Source of the DNA: an uncultured Pyrinomonas sp.
GTDB taxonomy: Bacteria; Acidobacteriota; Blastocatellia; Pyrinomonadales; Pyrinomonadaceae
Assembly: GCA_937135995.1 (NCBI GenBank)
Contig: CAKZOF010000691.1
Span: 1-6,832 of the forward strand
Direction of reading: 5' to 3'
DNA length: 6,832 nt
This document shows, piece by piece, positions 1-5,873 of the stretch; position 1 is the first letter of the stretch, and every line of letters starts with the position of its first letter. The notes under the pieces were generated by a model. That model worked only from the letters and a program-made list of their open reading frames with translations. It ran no database searches and was not told where the DNA came from. The position numbers and the translations under genes are program-made.

Positions 1-1
1 C

Positions 2-517
2 ACCTACACGGGCACGATCAATTTCCCCGATGGCGGGATGTCAGGCGAAGCGACGCTCACCATTCAAGGCAACACCTTCACCTTGACGAGCGGCGGAACG
101 ACCAAAACCGGACGCATCACCGCCGTGACCACGCGCGGCTATACGGCGGTCACCATGCAGTTCGATGGTCAAGCGACCGGCGGTCAACAAGCGCCGCCAG
201 CGATGATCATCTCCCTGCGTGCGCGGCGCAACGGTGATCAGTTGACCTTGACGAGCGTGAGCGGCGAGACGCGGCAATTCTCGTTCGTCTCCGGCGGGAC
301 GGCGCAAGCGCGACGCGGGCGCGGGCGACGCGGGCGTGCGGCAAAACCCGCTGAATCGGCAACTCCGGCGACGCCTGCTGAACCTGGACAGCAATCGGCG
401 ACGCCCGCCGAACCGGCCACGCCAGCGCAACCAGAACAAGGACGCGCAACGCGGCGCAATCAACGGCGCAATCAGCGACGCAACGTGAACCGTAATGCGA
501 ATGCGCCAACGCCGTAA
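2..517 (+). CDS. Hypothetical protein with basic, repetitive C-terminal tail (5' partial)
   Basis: The frame is open from the left edge, so the N-terminus lies outside the window and any signal peptide cannot be judged. The visible 171 residues have two parts. The first ~100 are Thr/Gly-rich with alternating polar and hydrophobic residues (for example GEATLTIQGNTFTL and NGDQLTLTSVSG), which suggests a small beta-sheet domain. After that comes a low-complexity tail: an RRGRGRRGR basic patch, then an Ala/Thr/Pro/Glu stretch with repeated ATPAEP units, then tandem Arg-Arg-Asn-Gln units ending in Asn-Ala-Pro-Thr-Pro. The tail is probably disordered and strongly positive, so binding to nucleic acid or an anionic surface is possible but unproven. 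I recognise no family. The gene ends just before a strong terminator, so it is the last of its transcript and is not linked to the genes that follow. Confidence 0.7.
   Translation, partial: TYTGTINFPDGGMSGEATLTIQGNTFTLTSGGTTKTGRITAVTTRGYTAVTMQFDGQATGGQQAPPAMIISLRARRNGDQLTLTSVSGETRQFSFVSGGTAQARRGRGRRGRAAKPAESATPATPAEPGQQSATPAEPATPAQPEQGRATRRNQRRNQRRNVNRNANAPTP
452..487 (+). repeat. Three tandem 12-bp coding repeats (RRNQ-type units)
   Basis: Three adjacent 12-bp units are seen: cggcgcaatcaa (452-463), cggcgcaatcag (464-475) and the diverged cgacgcaacgtg (476-487). They encode Arg-Arg-Asn-Gln, Arg-Arg-Asn-Gln and Arg-Arg-Asn-Val, inside the tail of the first gene. The first two units differ at one base, so they are probably recent duplications. 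Related Asn/Arg/Ala codons continue to the stop codon. Confidence 0.6.
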
Positions 518-542
518 TTCATCGCGCGACGCATCCACTCGA

Positions 543-579
543 GGGAGCGAACCGAGCCACACGGTTCGCTCCCTTTTTT
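543..579 (+). terminator. Rho-independent terminator after the first gene
   Basis: A perfect 12-bp GC-rich stem, GGGAGCGAACCG at 543-554 paired with its complement at 562-573, encloses a 7-nt loop and is followed at once by six T residues (574-579). It lies 25 bases after the stop codon at 517. It separates the first gene from the AtuA-family gene, which must therefore have its own promoter between about 580 and 690. Confidence 0.93.
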
Positions 580-635
580 CGCCGCGCATCGTTTGCGAGC
601 GCGATCCATCCGATTGGTCAGACCGCAGCGCGCAG

Positions 636-662
636 TTGAGAGTTGGCCGCTTTTGTCATAAC
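636..662 (+). promoter_or_regulatory. Possible sigma70-like promoter for the AtuA-family gene
   Basis: TTGAGA (636-641) could be a -35 element, followed after 15 bases by CATAAC (657-662) with an upstream TG, as in an extended -10 box. The spacer is shorter than the preferred 17 bases and the -10 match is modest. The position is right: downstream of the terminator and about 40 bases ahead of the start codon. This is a pattern match only. Confidence 0.25.
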
Positions 663-699
663 CTCATCAATTCACAGTTCGAGAAGGGGCGAAGGGGGC

Positions 700-2061
700 A
701 TGAAGGAGAAGATTCGCATCGCGAGCGGTCAGGGATTTTGGGGCGACATGATCGACGCGCCCGTGCGTCAGGTCGAAGGTGGTCCGATAGATTACCTGAT
801 GCTCGACTACTTGGCCGAAGTGACCATGTCGATCATGCAGAAGCAGCGCGCACGCGATCCAAATGCAGGTTACGCGCGCGATTTCGTCCCGCTCATGCGG
901 CAGATCCTGCCGGCCTGTGTCGAGCGGCGGATTCGCGTCGTCACCAACGCGGGCGGCGTCAATCCGCACGGCTGCGCCGTCGCCGTGCGCGATGTGGCGC
1001 GCGAGTTAGGCTTGCGCGTGCGCATCGCGACCGTTACCGGCGACGATATCATGGACCGATTGGATGATCTTCTGGCGCGCGGCATCGAGCTTCGCAACAT
1101 GGACACGGGTGCGCCGCTCGCCACGGTGCGCGACCGCGTTCAGAGCGCCAACGCCTATCTCGGCGCGTGGCCGCTCGTAGAAGCTTTGCGCCGTGGCGCG
1201 CAAGTGGTGATTGCTGGGCGCGCCACCGATACTGGTTTGACGCTCGCGCCGATGATCTACGAGTTCGACTGGAAAGAGGACGATTGGGATCGGCTCGCTG
1301 CCGGAACGATCGCCGGGCACATCATCGAATGCGGCGCACAGTGTTCGGGCGGGAACTGCCAGTACCAGTGGCAGACAATCCCAGATCTAGCCAACGTCGG
1401 CTATCCGATCGTTGAAGCCCATCCGGATGGAACTTTCATCGTTACCAAGCACGAAGGTACGGGCGGGCGCGTCTCCGTCCAAACGGTCAAAGAGCAGCTC
1501 GTCTATGAGATGGGCGATCCGCGCGAATACATCACGCCCGATTGCATCGCCGATTTTACGACGATCAGGCTCGAAGATGCTGGACCAGATCGCGTCCGCG
1601 TCTTCGGCATCAAGGGGCGCCCCTGCACGGATCAACTGAAGGTGTCGATCAGCTACTTTGCCGGTTACAAAGCTGTCGGCACGCTCGTTTACGCCTGGCC
1701 CGACGCCTACGAAAAAGCGAAAGCGGCAGATGCGATCTTGCGCGCGCGGCTTGAACGTTTGGGTCTGAAGTTCGATCAGATCTTGACCGAATACGTCGGC
1801 GTCAACGCGACGCACGGCCCATTGGCGGGCGAACCACCGCCCGACATCCCGGAAGTGCAACTGCGCGTCGGCGTGCGCGGCCAAGACCGCGCCGCTGTAG
1901 AGCGTTTCACCAAAGAGATCGCGCCGTTGATCTTGACCGGACCACCAGCGGTGACCGGTTTCGCCGGCGGAAGGCCAAAGGTCGAAGAGGTGGTCGCTTA
2001 CTGGCCCAGCTTGATCCCGAAGTCGGAGATCGAACCGCGCGTGGAGTTGATCGAATCGTAA
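700..2061 (+). CDS. AtuA/DUF1446 family protein (acyclic terpene utilisation AtuA-like)
   Basis: This 453-residue protein matches the AtuA (DUF1446) family, named after the first gene of the Pseudomonas citronellol/geraniol (atu) catabolic cluster. The biochemical role of AtuA itself is not settled. Family hallmarks visible here are the N-terminal [10 protein letters not shown] (residues 7-16), a [10 protein letters not shown] segment, NAGGVNP at 83-89 and a GRATDT motif at 173-178. The length fits a single-domain AtuA protein without the C-terminal extension found in some homologues. The frame opens earlier, at ATG 643, but the residues added do not look like the family. ATG 700 starts exactly at the conserved N-terminus and has AGAAGGGG at 682-689, ten bases upstream. 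There is no signal peptide or membrane segment, so it should be cytoplasmic. No other atu genes (carboxylase, acyl-CoA dehydrogenase) are visible, so a terpene substrate should not be assumed; hydroxy-acid or acyl-CoA metabolism is an equally loose guess. Confidence 0.88.
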   Translation: MKEKIRIASGQGFWGDMIDAPVRQVEGGPIDYLMLDYLAEVTMSIMQKQRARDPNAGYARDFVPLMRQILPACVERRIRVVTNAGGVNPHGCAVAVRDVARELGLRVRIATVTGDDIMDRLDDLLARGIELRNMDTGAPLATVRDRVQSANAYLGAWPLVEALRRGAQVVIAGRATDTGLTLAPMIYEFDWKEDDWDRLAAGTIAGHIIECGAQCSGGNCQYQWQTIPDLANVGYPIVEAHPDGTFIVTKHEGTGGRVSVQTVKEQLVYEMGDPREYITPDCIADFTTIRLEDAGPDRVRVFGIKGRPCTDQLKVSISYFAGYKAVGTLVYAWPDAYEKAKAADAILRARLERLGLKFDQILTEYVGVNATHGPLAGEPPPDIPEVQLRVGVRGQDRAAVERFTKEIAPLILTGPPAVTGFAGGRPKVEEVVAYWPSLIPKSEIEPRVELIES

Positions 2062-2169
2062 ACCTTGGCGCGGCGGTGTCAGAGTGGCGAATCCTTCTTG
2101 CCGTGTCGTGAGTTCGTTGGCGTAAGGGATACGCAAAGGATCCGCCCGTTGTGAATTCTATTGCCGGTT

Positions 2170-2769
2170 ATGAATGAAAAGAGGGAACCGACGATAGAGG
2201 ATGAACCGCCAACCGATTTGGTTTGGCAGCGATTGTCGTCCGAGTTGGTCGCCGATTGTCGCGTCTTTCGCATCGAGCGCCGTTGGAACGCCGATCCGCG
2301 CAGTGGACGCGCGCATGACTTCTACGTGCTCGATGCCCCCGATTGGATCAACGTCGTGCCGCTCACGCCCAGCGGCGAGGTCGTCATGATCGAGCAGTAC
2401 AGGCACGGGACGGACGAGGTGACGTTGGAGATCCCGGGCGGCATGGTCGATGATGGCGAAACGCCGCGCGAAGCGGCGGCGCGCGAGTTGCTCGAAGAGA
2501 CTGGCTATCGTTCGCCGGAGTTGATCTATTTGGGGCGTTCGCACCCCAATCCGGCGATTCAGAACAACTGTATACACACGTTTCTCGCGCAGCCAGCGGA
2601 GCGCATTGGCAATCCCGTCTCTGACGGCACAGAACAAACGCGCGTGCGGCTGGTCCGGTTATCCGATGTGCCTCATCTCATCGCGCAAGGCATCATCACG
2701 CATTCGCTGGTCATCGTCGGATTCTACTTTCTGAGTCTGTATCAGAACGGAGCCATCGAAGCTCGGTGA
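2170..2769 (+). CDS. NUDIX hydrolase, ADP-ribose pyrophosphatase-like
   Basis: A 199-residue NUDIX hydrolase. The NUDIX box is complete at residues 91-113: G91, five residues, E97, seven residues, then R105-E106-L-L-E109-E110-T-G112-Y113. The glutamates of this box bind the catalytic divalent metal. The preceding segment (VVMIEQYRHG, then LEIPGGM) is the layout typical of ADP-ribose or nucleoside-diphosphate-sugar pyrophosphatases, which cleave ADP-ribose to AMP and ribose 5-phosphate. The substrate is inferred from this resemblance and is not proven. ATG 2170 is chosen; an in-frame TTG at 2161 would add three residues. Neither has a clear Shine-Dalgarno sequence. The gene starts 108 bases after the AtuA-family gene with no terminator between, so co-transcription is possible. 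It ends 99 bases before bioB, which has its own control region. The protein lacks membrane segments and should act in the cytoplasm as a housekeeping or nucleotide-salvage enzyme. Confidence 0.9.
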   Translation: MNEKREPTIEDEPPTDLVWQRLSSELVADCRVFRIERRWNADPRSGRAHDFYVLDAPDWINVVPLTPSGEVVMIEQYRHGTDEVTLEIPGGMVDDGETPREAAARELLEETGYRSPELIYLGRSHPNPAIQNNCIHTFLAQPAERIGNPVSDGTEQTRVRLVRLSDVPHLIAQGIITHSLVIVGFYFLSLYQNGAIEAR

Positions 2770-2802
2770 CGGCGCACGAAACGGATTTCGGCGTTCTCGG
2801 TA

Positions 2803-2838
2803 GTTCTGTTAAATTTAACCGTTTGGTCAAAATAGAAC
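2803..2838. promoter_or_regulatory. AT-rich palindromic element upstream of bioB (candidate operator/promoter)
   Basis: This block is much more AT-rich than the coding DNA on both sides. It contains a perfect 12-bp palindrome, GTTAAATTTAAC (2808-2819). A near-perfect inverted repeat, GTTCTGTT (2803-2810) with AATAGAAC (2831-2838), has one mismatch across the arms. A second imperfect pair is TTTAACC (2814-2820) with GGTCAAA (2825-2831). It sits about 30 bases before the bioB start, where a biotin repressor site would be expected. It does not fit the BirA operator layout (9-bp arms separated by about 15 bases), and I could not assign a regulator or clear -35/-10 boxes. Confidence 0.45.
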
Positions 2839-2857
2839 ATTTGAACTCTCATCGGCG

Positions 2858-2864
2858 AAAGGAG
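2858..2864 (+). promoter_or_regulatory. Ribosome binding site of bioB
   Basis: AAAGGAG lies four bases before ATG 2869. It is the best Shine-Dalgarno match in the window and fixes the bioB start. The spacer is slightly short. Confidence 0.7.
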
Positions 2865-2868
2865 TTTT

Positions 2869-3894
2869 ATGGATTGGAACCGTTTGATCGAACGCGCGCT
2901 CAACGATGAACCACCCGCGCGCGCGGAAGCGCTTGCGCTCTTGCGTCTGCCCGATGTTGAGACGCTGCCGCTCGTGGATGCGGCGTGGCGCGTGCGTCGC
3001 GCCTTCTTTGGCAACAAGGTGAAGGTCAACGTCCTGCTCAACGCCAAGAGCGGCTATTGTCCGGAGGATTGCGGCTACTGTTCGCAATCGCGCCACGCGC
3101 AAAGCACGATTGCGCGCTATCCGATGATGGATGTCGAAGCTATCGTCAACGACGCGCGCAAGGCCCATGAAGCGGGCGCGCATCGTTTCTGCATCGTCAC
3201 GGCCATGCGCGGTCCGACGTGGCGCGACATCGAGCGCGTCGCGGAAGCAACGCGCCGCATCAAAGCCGAACTTCCATTGGAAGTCTGCGCGTGCATGGGC
3301 TTGCTCGACGATCCCGCGAAAGCGCACGCGCTCAAAGCCGCCGGCGTCGATGCCTACAACCACAATCTGAACACGAGCGCCGCGCGCTACAGCGCGATCA
3401 CGACGACACATACTTACGCCGATCGCGTGCGCACGGTCGAGATGGTCAAGCAAGCTGGCATTTCGGTCTGTTCGGGCGTGATCGTCGGCATGGGCGAAGA
3501 GGACGAAGAGATCGTCGAGCTTGCCTATGCGCTGCGTGAGTTGGGCGCTGATTCGATTCCGGTCAACTTTCTGATCCCGATCGCCGGCACGCCGCTCGGC
3601 GATGGGCGAACGACGCGCGCGCTCACGCCGTGGCGTTGTCTGCGCGTGCTTGCAGTGTTTCGTCTCATCAATCCGAAGGCAGAACTGCGCGCGTCGGCAG
3701 GGCGCGAGGTGCACTTGCGCAGCCTTCAACCGCTGGCGATGCTGATCGCTAACAGCCTTTTCTTGGGCGACTACTTGACCGAGAAAGGACAAGCCGCCGA
3801 AGCCGATTGGCGGATGCTCGAAGACCTCGGTCTGGTTGCCGAGTGGGCAGAGGATGCGGGTTGCGTTGAAGGGCGAGGTGAGCGTTTGCGATGA
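2869..3894 (+). CDS. bioB: Biotin synthase (radical SAM)
   Basis: BioB inserts sulfur into dethiobiotin, the last step of biotin synthesis, using a radical-SAM 4Fe-4S cluster and a sacrificial 2Fe-2S cluster. The 341-residue length is normal for the family. The radical-SAM motif CPEDCGYC supplies Cys64, Cys68 and Cys71. The 2Fe-2S ligands are also identifiable: Cys108 (HRFC), Cys140 (LEVC), Cys201 (ISVCSG) and the arginine region LRASAGR at 273-279. YNHNLNTS and GVIVGMGE are further BioB signatures. All expected catalytic residues are present, so the enzyme should be active in the cytoplasm. The start is set by AAAGGAG at 2858-2864. An AT-rich palindromic region upstream suggests its own regulated promoter. 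The stop TGA overlaps an ATG (ATGA at 3891-3894), but that ATG reads only three codons before a stop. The adjoining gene is now a DUF4160 protein rather than another biotin gene. Confidence 0.97.
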   Translation: MDWNRLIERALNDEPPARAEALALLRLPDVETLPLVDAAWRVRRAFFGNKVKVNVLLNAKSGYCPEDCGYCSQSRHAQSTIARYPMMDVEAIVNDARKAHEAGAHRFCIVTAMRGPTWRDIERVAEATRRIKAELPLEVCACMGLLDDPAKAHALKAAGVDAYNHNLNTSAARYSAITTTHTYADRVRTVEMVKQAGISVCSGVIVGMGEEDEEIVELAYALRELGADSIPVNFLIPIAGTPLGDGRTTRALTPWRCLRVLAVFRLINPKAELRASAGREVHLRSLQPLAMLIANSLFLGDYLTEKGQAAEADWRMLEDLGLVAEWAEDAGCVEGRGERLR

Positions 3895-3898
3895 AATC

Positions 3899-4174
3899 AT
3901 GAGCCCGAGAGTTCTCGCGGATGGCGCACTGATTTTTTGGTTTCATAGTCATGATGCGCTACATGAGAATCGAGCCAGCGTGCATGTAGGCAAGGGTTCA
4001 CAGGACGACTTCAATGATGCCAAAATATGGCTTGAGCCAGATATAGCTGTGGCGCGTCGCGGGAGGAGTCTCCGGCGACACGAGTTAAAGCGAGCGTTGC
4101 AGATCATTGAGGAGAATTACGAGTACCTACTGGAGCAGTGGTATGAATACAAAGGAAAAGGTAAACAAAAGTGA
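3899..4174 (+). CDS. DUF4160 domain protein
   Basis: A 91-residue protein that fits the DUF4160 family: an N-terminal MSPRVLADG followed by aromatic/hydrophobic residues (LIFWFHSH), a HV segment, AKIWLEP, and a helical end with R..ELKRALQIIEENYEYLLEQW. In most relatives the middle motif reads close to PHVHV; here it is ASVHV, so one His is missing. DUF4160 genes very often sit beside DUF2442 genes and the pair is suspected of being a toxin-antitoxin-like module; no function is established. ATG 3899 is chosen because the family's conserved N-terminus begins there. The frame also opens at 3836, but that part lies inside bioB and is read in another phase. It starts four bases after the bioB stop, so translation is probably coupled to bioB. 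Codons such as ATA and the lower GC content differ from bioB and bioF, consistent with horizontal acquisition. Confidence 0.82.
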   Translation: MSPRVLADGALIFWFHSHDALHENRASVHVGKGSQDDFNDAKIWLEPDIAVARRGRSLRRHELKRALQIIEENYEYLLEQWYEYKGKGKQK

Positions 4175-4550
4175 AGCTACGGGAAGTAAACGATATAGGA
4201 TTCAATATCCGCTCACAGCATATACTTTCCCGAGCGATGCTAGGATAAAAGCGGTGCGTTTTGACGCTGAGCGTATCCACATCGAGTTAATGGATGGTCG
4301 CATTCTCTCCATACCTCTGCGGTGGATACCGACGCTTTACAACGCCGCAGCTGCAGAGCGCGAGAAGTACATAATCAGCCGGGATCGGACGATGTTGATT
4401 TGGGATCCAGAGCGTTGTGAGATCAACGATGAATTGAGGGTCTCGGACTATTTGGTGGCAGGTATTTCAACTTCGACTGCCGCGGACAGCGACCTCGCTG
4501 CTCGCGAAGATGTGCGCAAGATGTCAGGTGCAAGGCGAAATGCGAAGTGA
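4143..4550 (+). CDS. DUF2442 domain protein
   Basis: A 135-residue protein whose centre matches DUF2442: IKAVRFDAERIHIELMDGR (residues 35-53), then SIPLRWIPTLYNA (56-68), and WDPERCEINDELRVSDYLVAG (87-107). The first ~33 residues and the last ~25 (Ser/Thr/Ala/Arg-rich) lie outside the domain and are probably flexible. DUF2442 is a short beta-rich domain, usually next to DUF4160 and often suggested to be its partner, perhaps the antitoxin; this is not proven. ATG 4143 is the first good start, with GGAG at 4132-4135 seven bases upstream. It lies inside the 3' end of the DUF4160 gene, overlapping it by 32 bases, which argues for translational coupling and balanced expression. An earlier in-frame ATG at 4107 is less likely. 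Base composition is again more AT-rich than in the flanking biotin genes. Confidence 0.8.
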   Translation: MNTKEKVNKSEATGSKRYRIQYPLTAYTFPSDARIKAVRFDAERIHIELMDGRILSIPLRWIPTLYNAAAAEREKYIISRDRTMLIWDPERCEINDELRVSDYLVAGISTSTAADSDLAAREDVRKMSGARRNAK

Positions 4551-4560
4551 ACGATGCTGG

Positions 4561-4719
4561 TCGCTGGCGGCGGGTGTGACCTTCTCACCTGACCAAGCGA
4601 CGGAGATAGCAGCGGAGGTTTCAACGCCAAGGGAACGGCAGCCAGTGGTCATGCGGCTTTAATCAGATCCGTTCTTTGACGGCGCTCGAAGTAGTTTTGT
4701 GAGGATCGTCAAGAAATGA
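4561..4719 (+). pseudogene. Possible decayed gene remnant between DUF2442 and bioF
   Basis: No intact gene fits here. One frame reads SLAAGVTFSPDQATEIAAEV and so on to VVMRL, meets TAA at 4660-4662, then continues as SDPFFDGARSSFVRIVKK and ends in TGA at 4717-4719. That final TGA overlaps the bioF start (ATGA at 4716-4719), the overlap typical of coupled operon genes. I infer that this could be the end of an older gene that once preceded bioF and is now broken. I do not recognise the family, and chance open frame in GC-rich DNA is a real alternative. Confidence 0.3.
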
Positions 4720-5873
4720 TATGTGCGCACTGGAGCCAGACGCTGGACCGATTAGCAGCGCGCCATCTCAAACGCGAGTTGCGGCTTGTGGAGCGGCGCG
4801 GATCGGTCATCGTCCGTGATGGTCGCACGCTCGTCAATCTCGCCTCGAACGATTATCTCGGTCTGGCAAGCGACCAACGTTTGATTGCCGCAGCACGCGC
4901 GGCGCTCGAACGATACGGCGTCGGCGCCGGCGCGTCCCGTTTGCTGGCGGGTAATTTCTCCATTCACGAAGAACTCGAAGCCGCGCTCGCCGAGTTCAAA
5001 CGCGCGGAAGCAGCGCTCGTCTTTTCGAGCGGCTATGCGACGAACGTCGGCATACTCATGGCGCTGGCGACGCCGCGCGATCATCTTTACCTCGACGAAC
5101 TGGTCCATGCCAGCATTCACGACGGCGCGCGTCTTTCAGGCGCCCGCGTCGAACGCTTTCGCCACGCGGACGCAAACGACCTTGAACGGCGATTGCGCGA
5201 AAACGCTTCGCGCGGCGCGCGCATCGTCGTCACCGATGGCGTCTTCAGCATGGATGGCGATCTCGCGCCGCTGCCCGACCTCATTGCCGTGTGCGAGCGG
5301 CACGATGCATTGCTCGTCGTGGACGATGCGCACGGCACGGGCGTCGTCGGTCCAGCCGGGCGCGGCACGGCGGCGCATTTCGGCGTCGAAGATCGGGTGC
5401 CGGTACAGATGGGGACGCTCTCGAAATCGCTCGGCGGGCAGGGCGGTTTCGTCGCCGGCAGTCGTCAACTCATTCAGTTTCTGATTCAACGCGCGCGGTC
5501 GTTCATCTACAGCACCGGAATCGCGCCCGTTTTGGCTGCCGCCGCGCTCGAAGCGCTGCGCATCGCCGAAGGCGAAGAGTGGCGGCGCGAAACGATCAAA
5601 CGCCATCGCGAAAGGCTCGCCTGCAGGCTCGCAGCCAAAGGCTACGAAGTGCGCGGCGAACTCGAAGCGCCGATGTCGCTGGTCATGACGGGCGAAGCGG
5701 AAGCGGCGCTCGAGCTTGCGCGCGCGCTCGAAACGGCGGGCGCATACGCGCCGGCGATTCGTCCGCCGACGGTGCCGCATGGGACGAGTCGGATTCGTCT
5801 TGCGCCGATCGCGACGCACACTGCAGAACAGATCGAAGCGGTGATTGCCGCGTTCCCCGAAAAGACGAGATGA
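4716..5873 (+). CDS. bioF: 8-amino-7-oxononanoate synthase (KAPA synthase)
   Basis: BioF is a PLP enzyme of the alpha-oxoamine synthase family; it condenses a pimeloyl thioester with L-alanine to give 8-amino-7-oxononanoate, releasing CO2. The 385-residue length is standard. Visible landmarks are LVNLASNDYLGLA, the GVGAGASRLLAGN substrate loop, His131 stacking over PLP (LVHASIHDG), the VDDAHGTG motif with Asp203 and His206, Thr234, and the PLP-binding Lys237 in GTLSKSLGG. These align with His133, Asp204, His207, Thr233 and Lys236 of the E. coli enzyme. A C-terminal IRPPTVPHGTSRIRL segment completes the family pattern. Start ATG 4716 has GAGGA ten bases upstream. The other family members (KBL, serine palmitoyltransferase, aminolevulinate synthase) are close, but location next to bioB favours BioF. 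Its stop codon overlaps the start of the FabH-like gene. Confidence 0.95.
   Translation: MICAHWSQTLDRLAARHLKRELRLVERRGSVIVRDGRTLVNLASNDYLGLASDQRLIAAARAALERYGVGAGASRLLAGNFSIHEELEAALAEFKRAEAALVFSSGYATNVGILMALATPRDHLYLDELVHASIHDGARLSGARVERFRHADANDLERRLRENASRGARIVVTDGVFSMDGDLAPLPDLIAVCERHDALLVVDDAHGTGVVGPAGRGTAAHFGVEDRVPVQMGTLSKSLGGQGGFVAGSRQLIQFLIQRARSFIYSTGIAPVLAAAALEALRIAEGEEWRRETIKRHRERLACRLAAKGYEVRGELEAPMSLVMTGEAEAALELARALETAGAYAPAIRPPTVPHGTSRIRLAPIATHTAEQIEAVIAAFPEKTR

Noticed and set aside
643..699. Extended N-terminus of the AtuA-family protein from ATG 643
   Set aside because: The extra 19 residues do not resemble the family, which begins at the IASGQG region, and a good Shine-Dalgarno sequence precedes ATG 700.
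2803..2838. Classical BirA operator upstream of bioB
   Set aside because: The half-sites do not match TTGTAAACC and its complement with a spacer near 15 bases; only a generic palindromic element can be claimed.
2827..3900. Long open frame (357 codons) on the - strand opposite bioB
   Set aside because: It is the complement of a confidently assigned bioB, has no family-like motifs and is Arg/His-rich in the manner of antisense reading of GC-rich genes.
4573..4589. Hairpin GGTGTGA / TCTCACC after the DUF2442 gene as a terminator
   Set aside because: The stem has a mismatch, a three-base loop and no T tract, so it does not support an intrinsic terminator.
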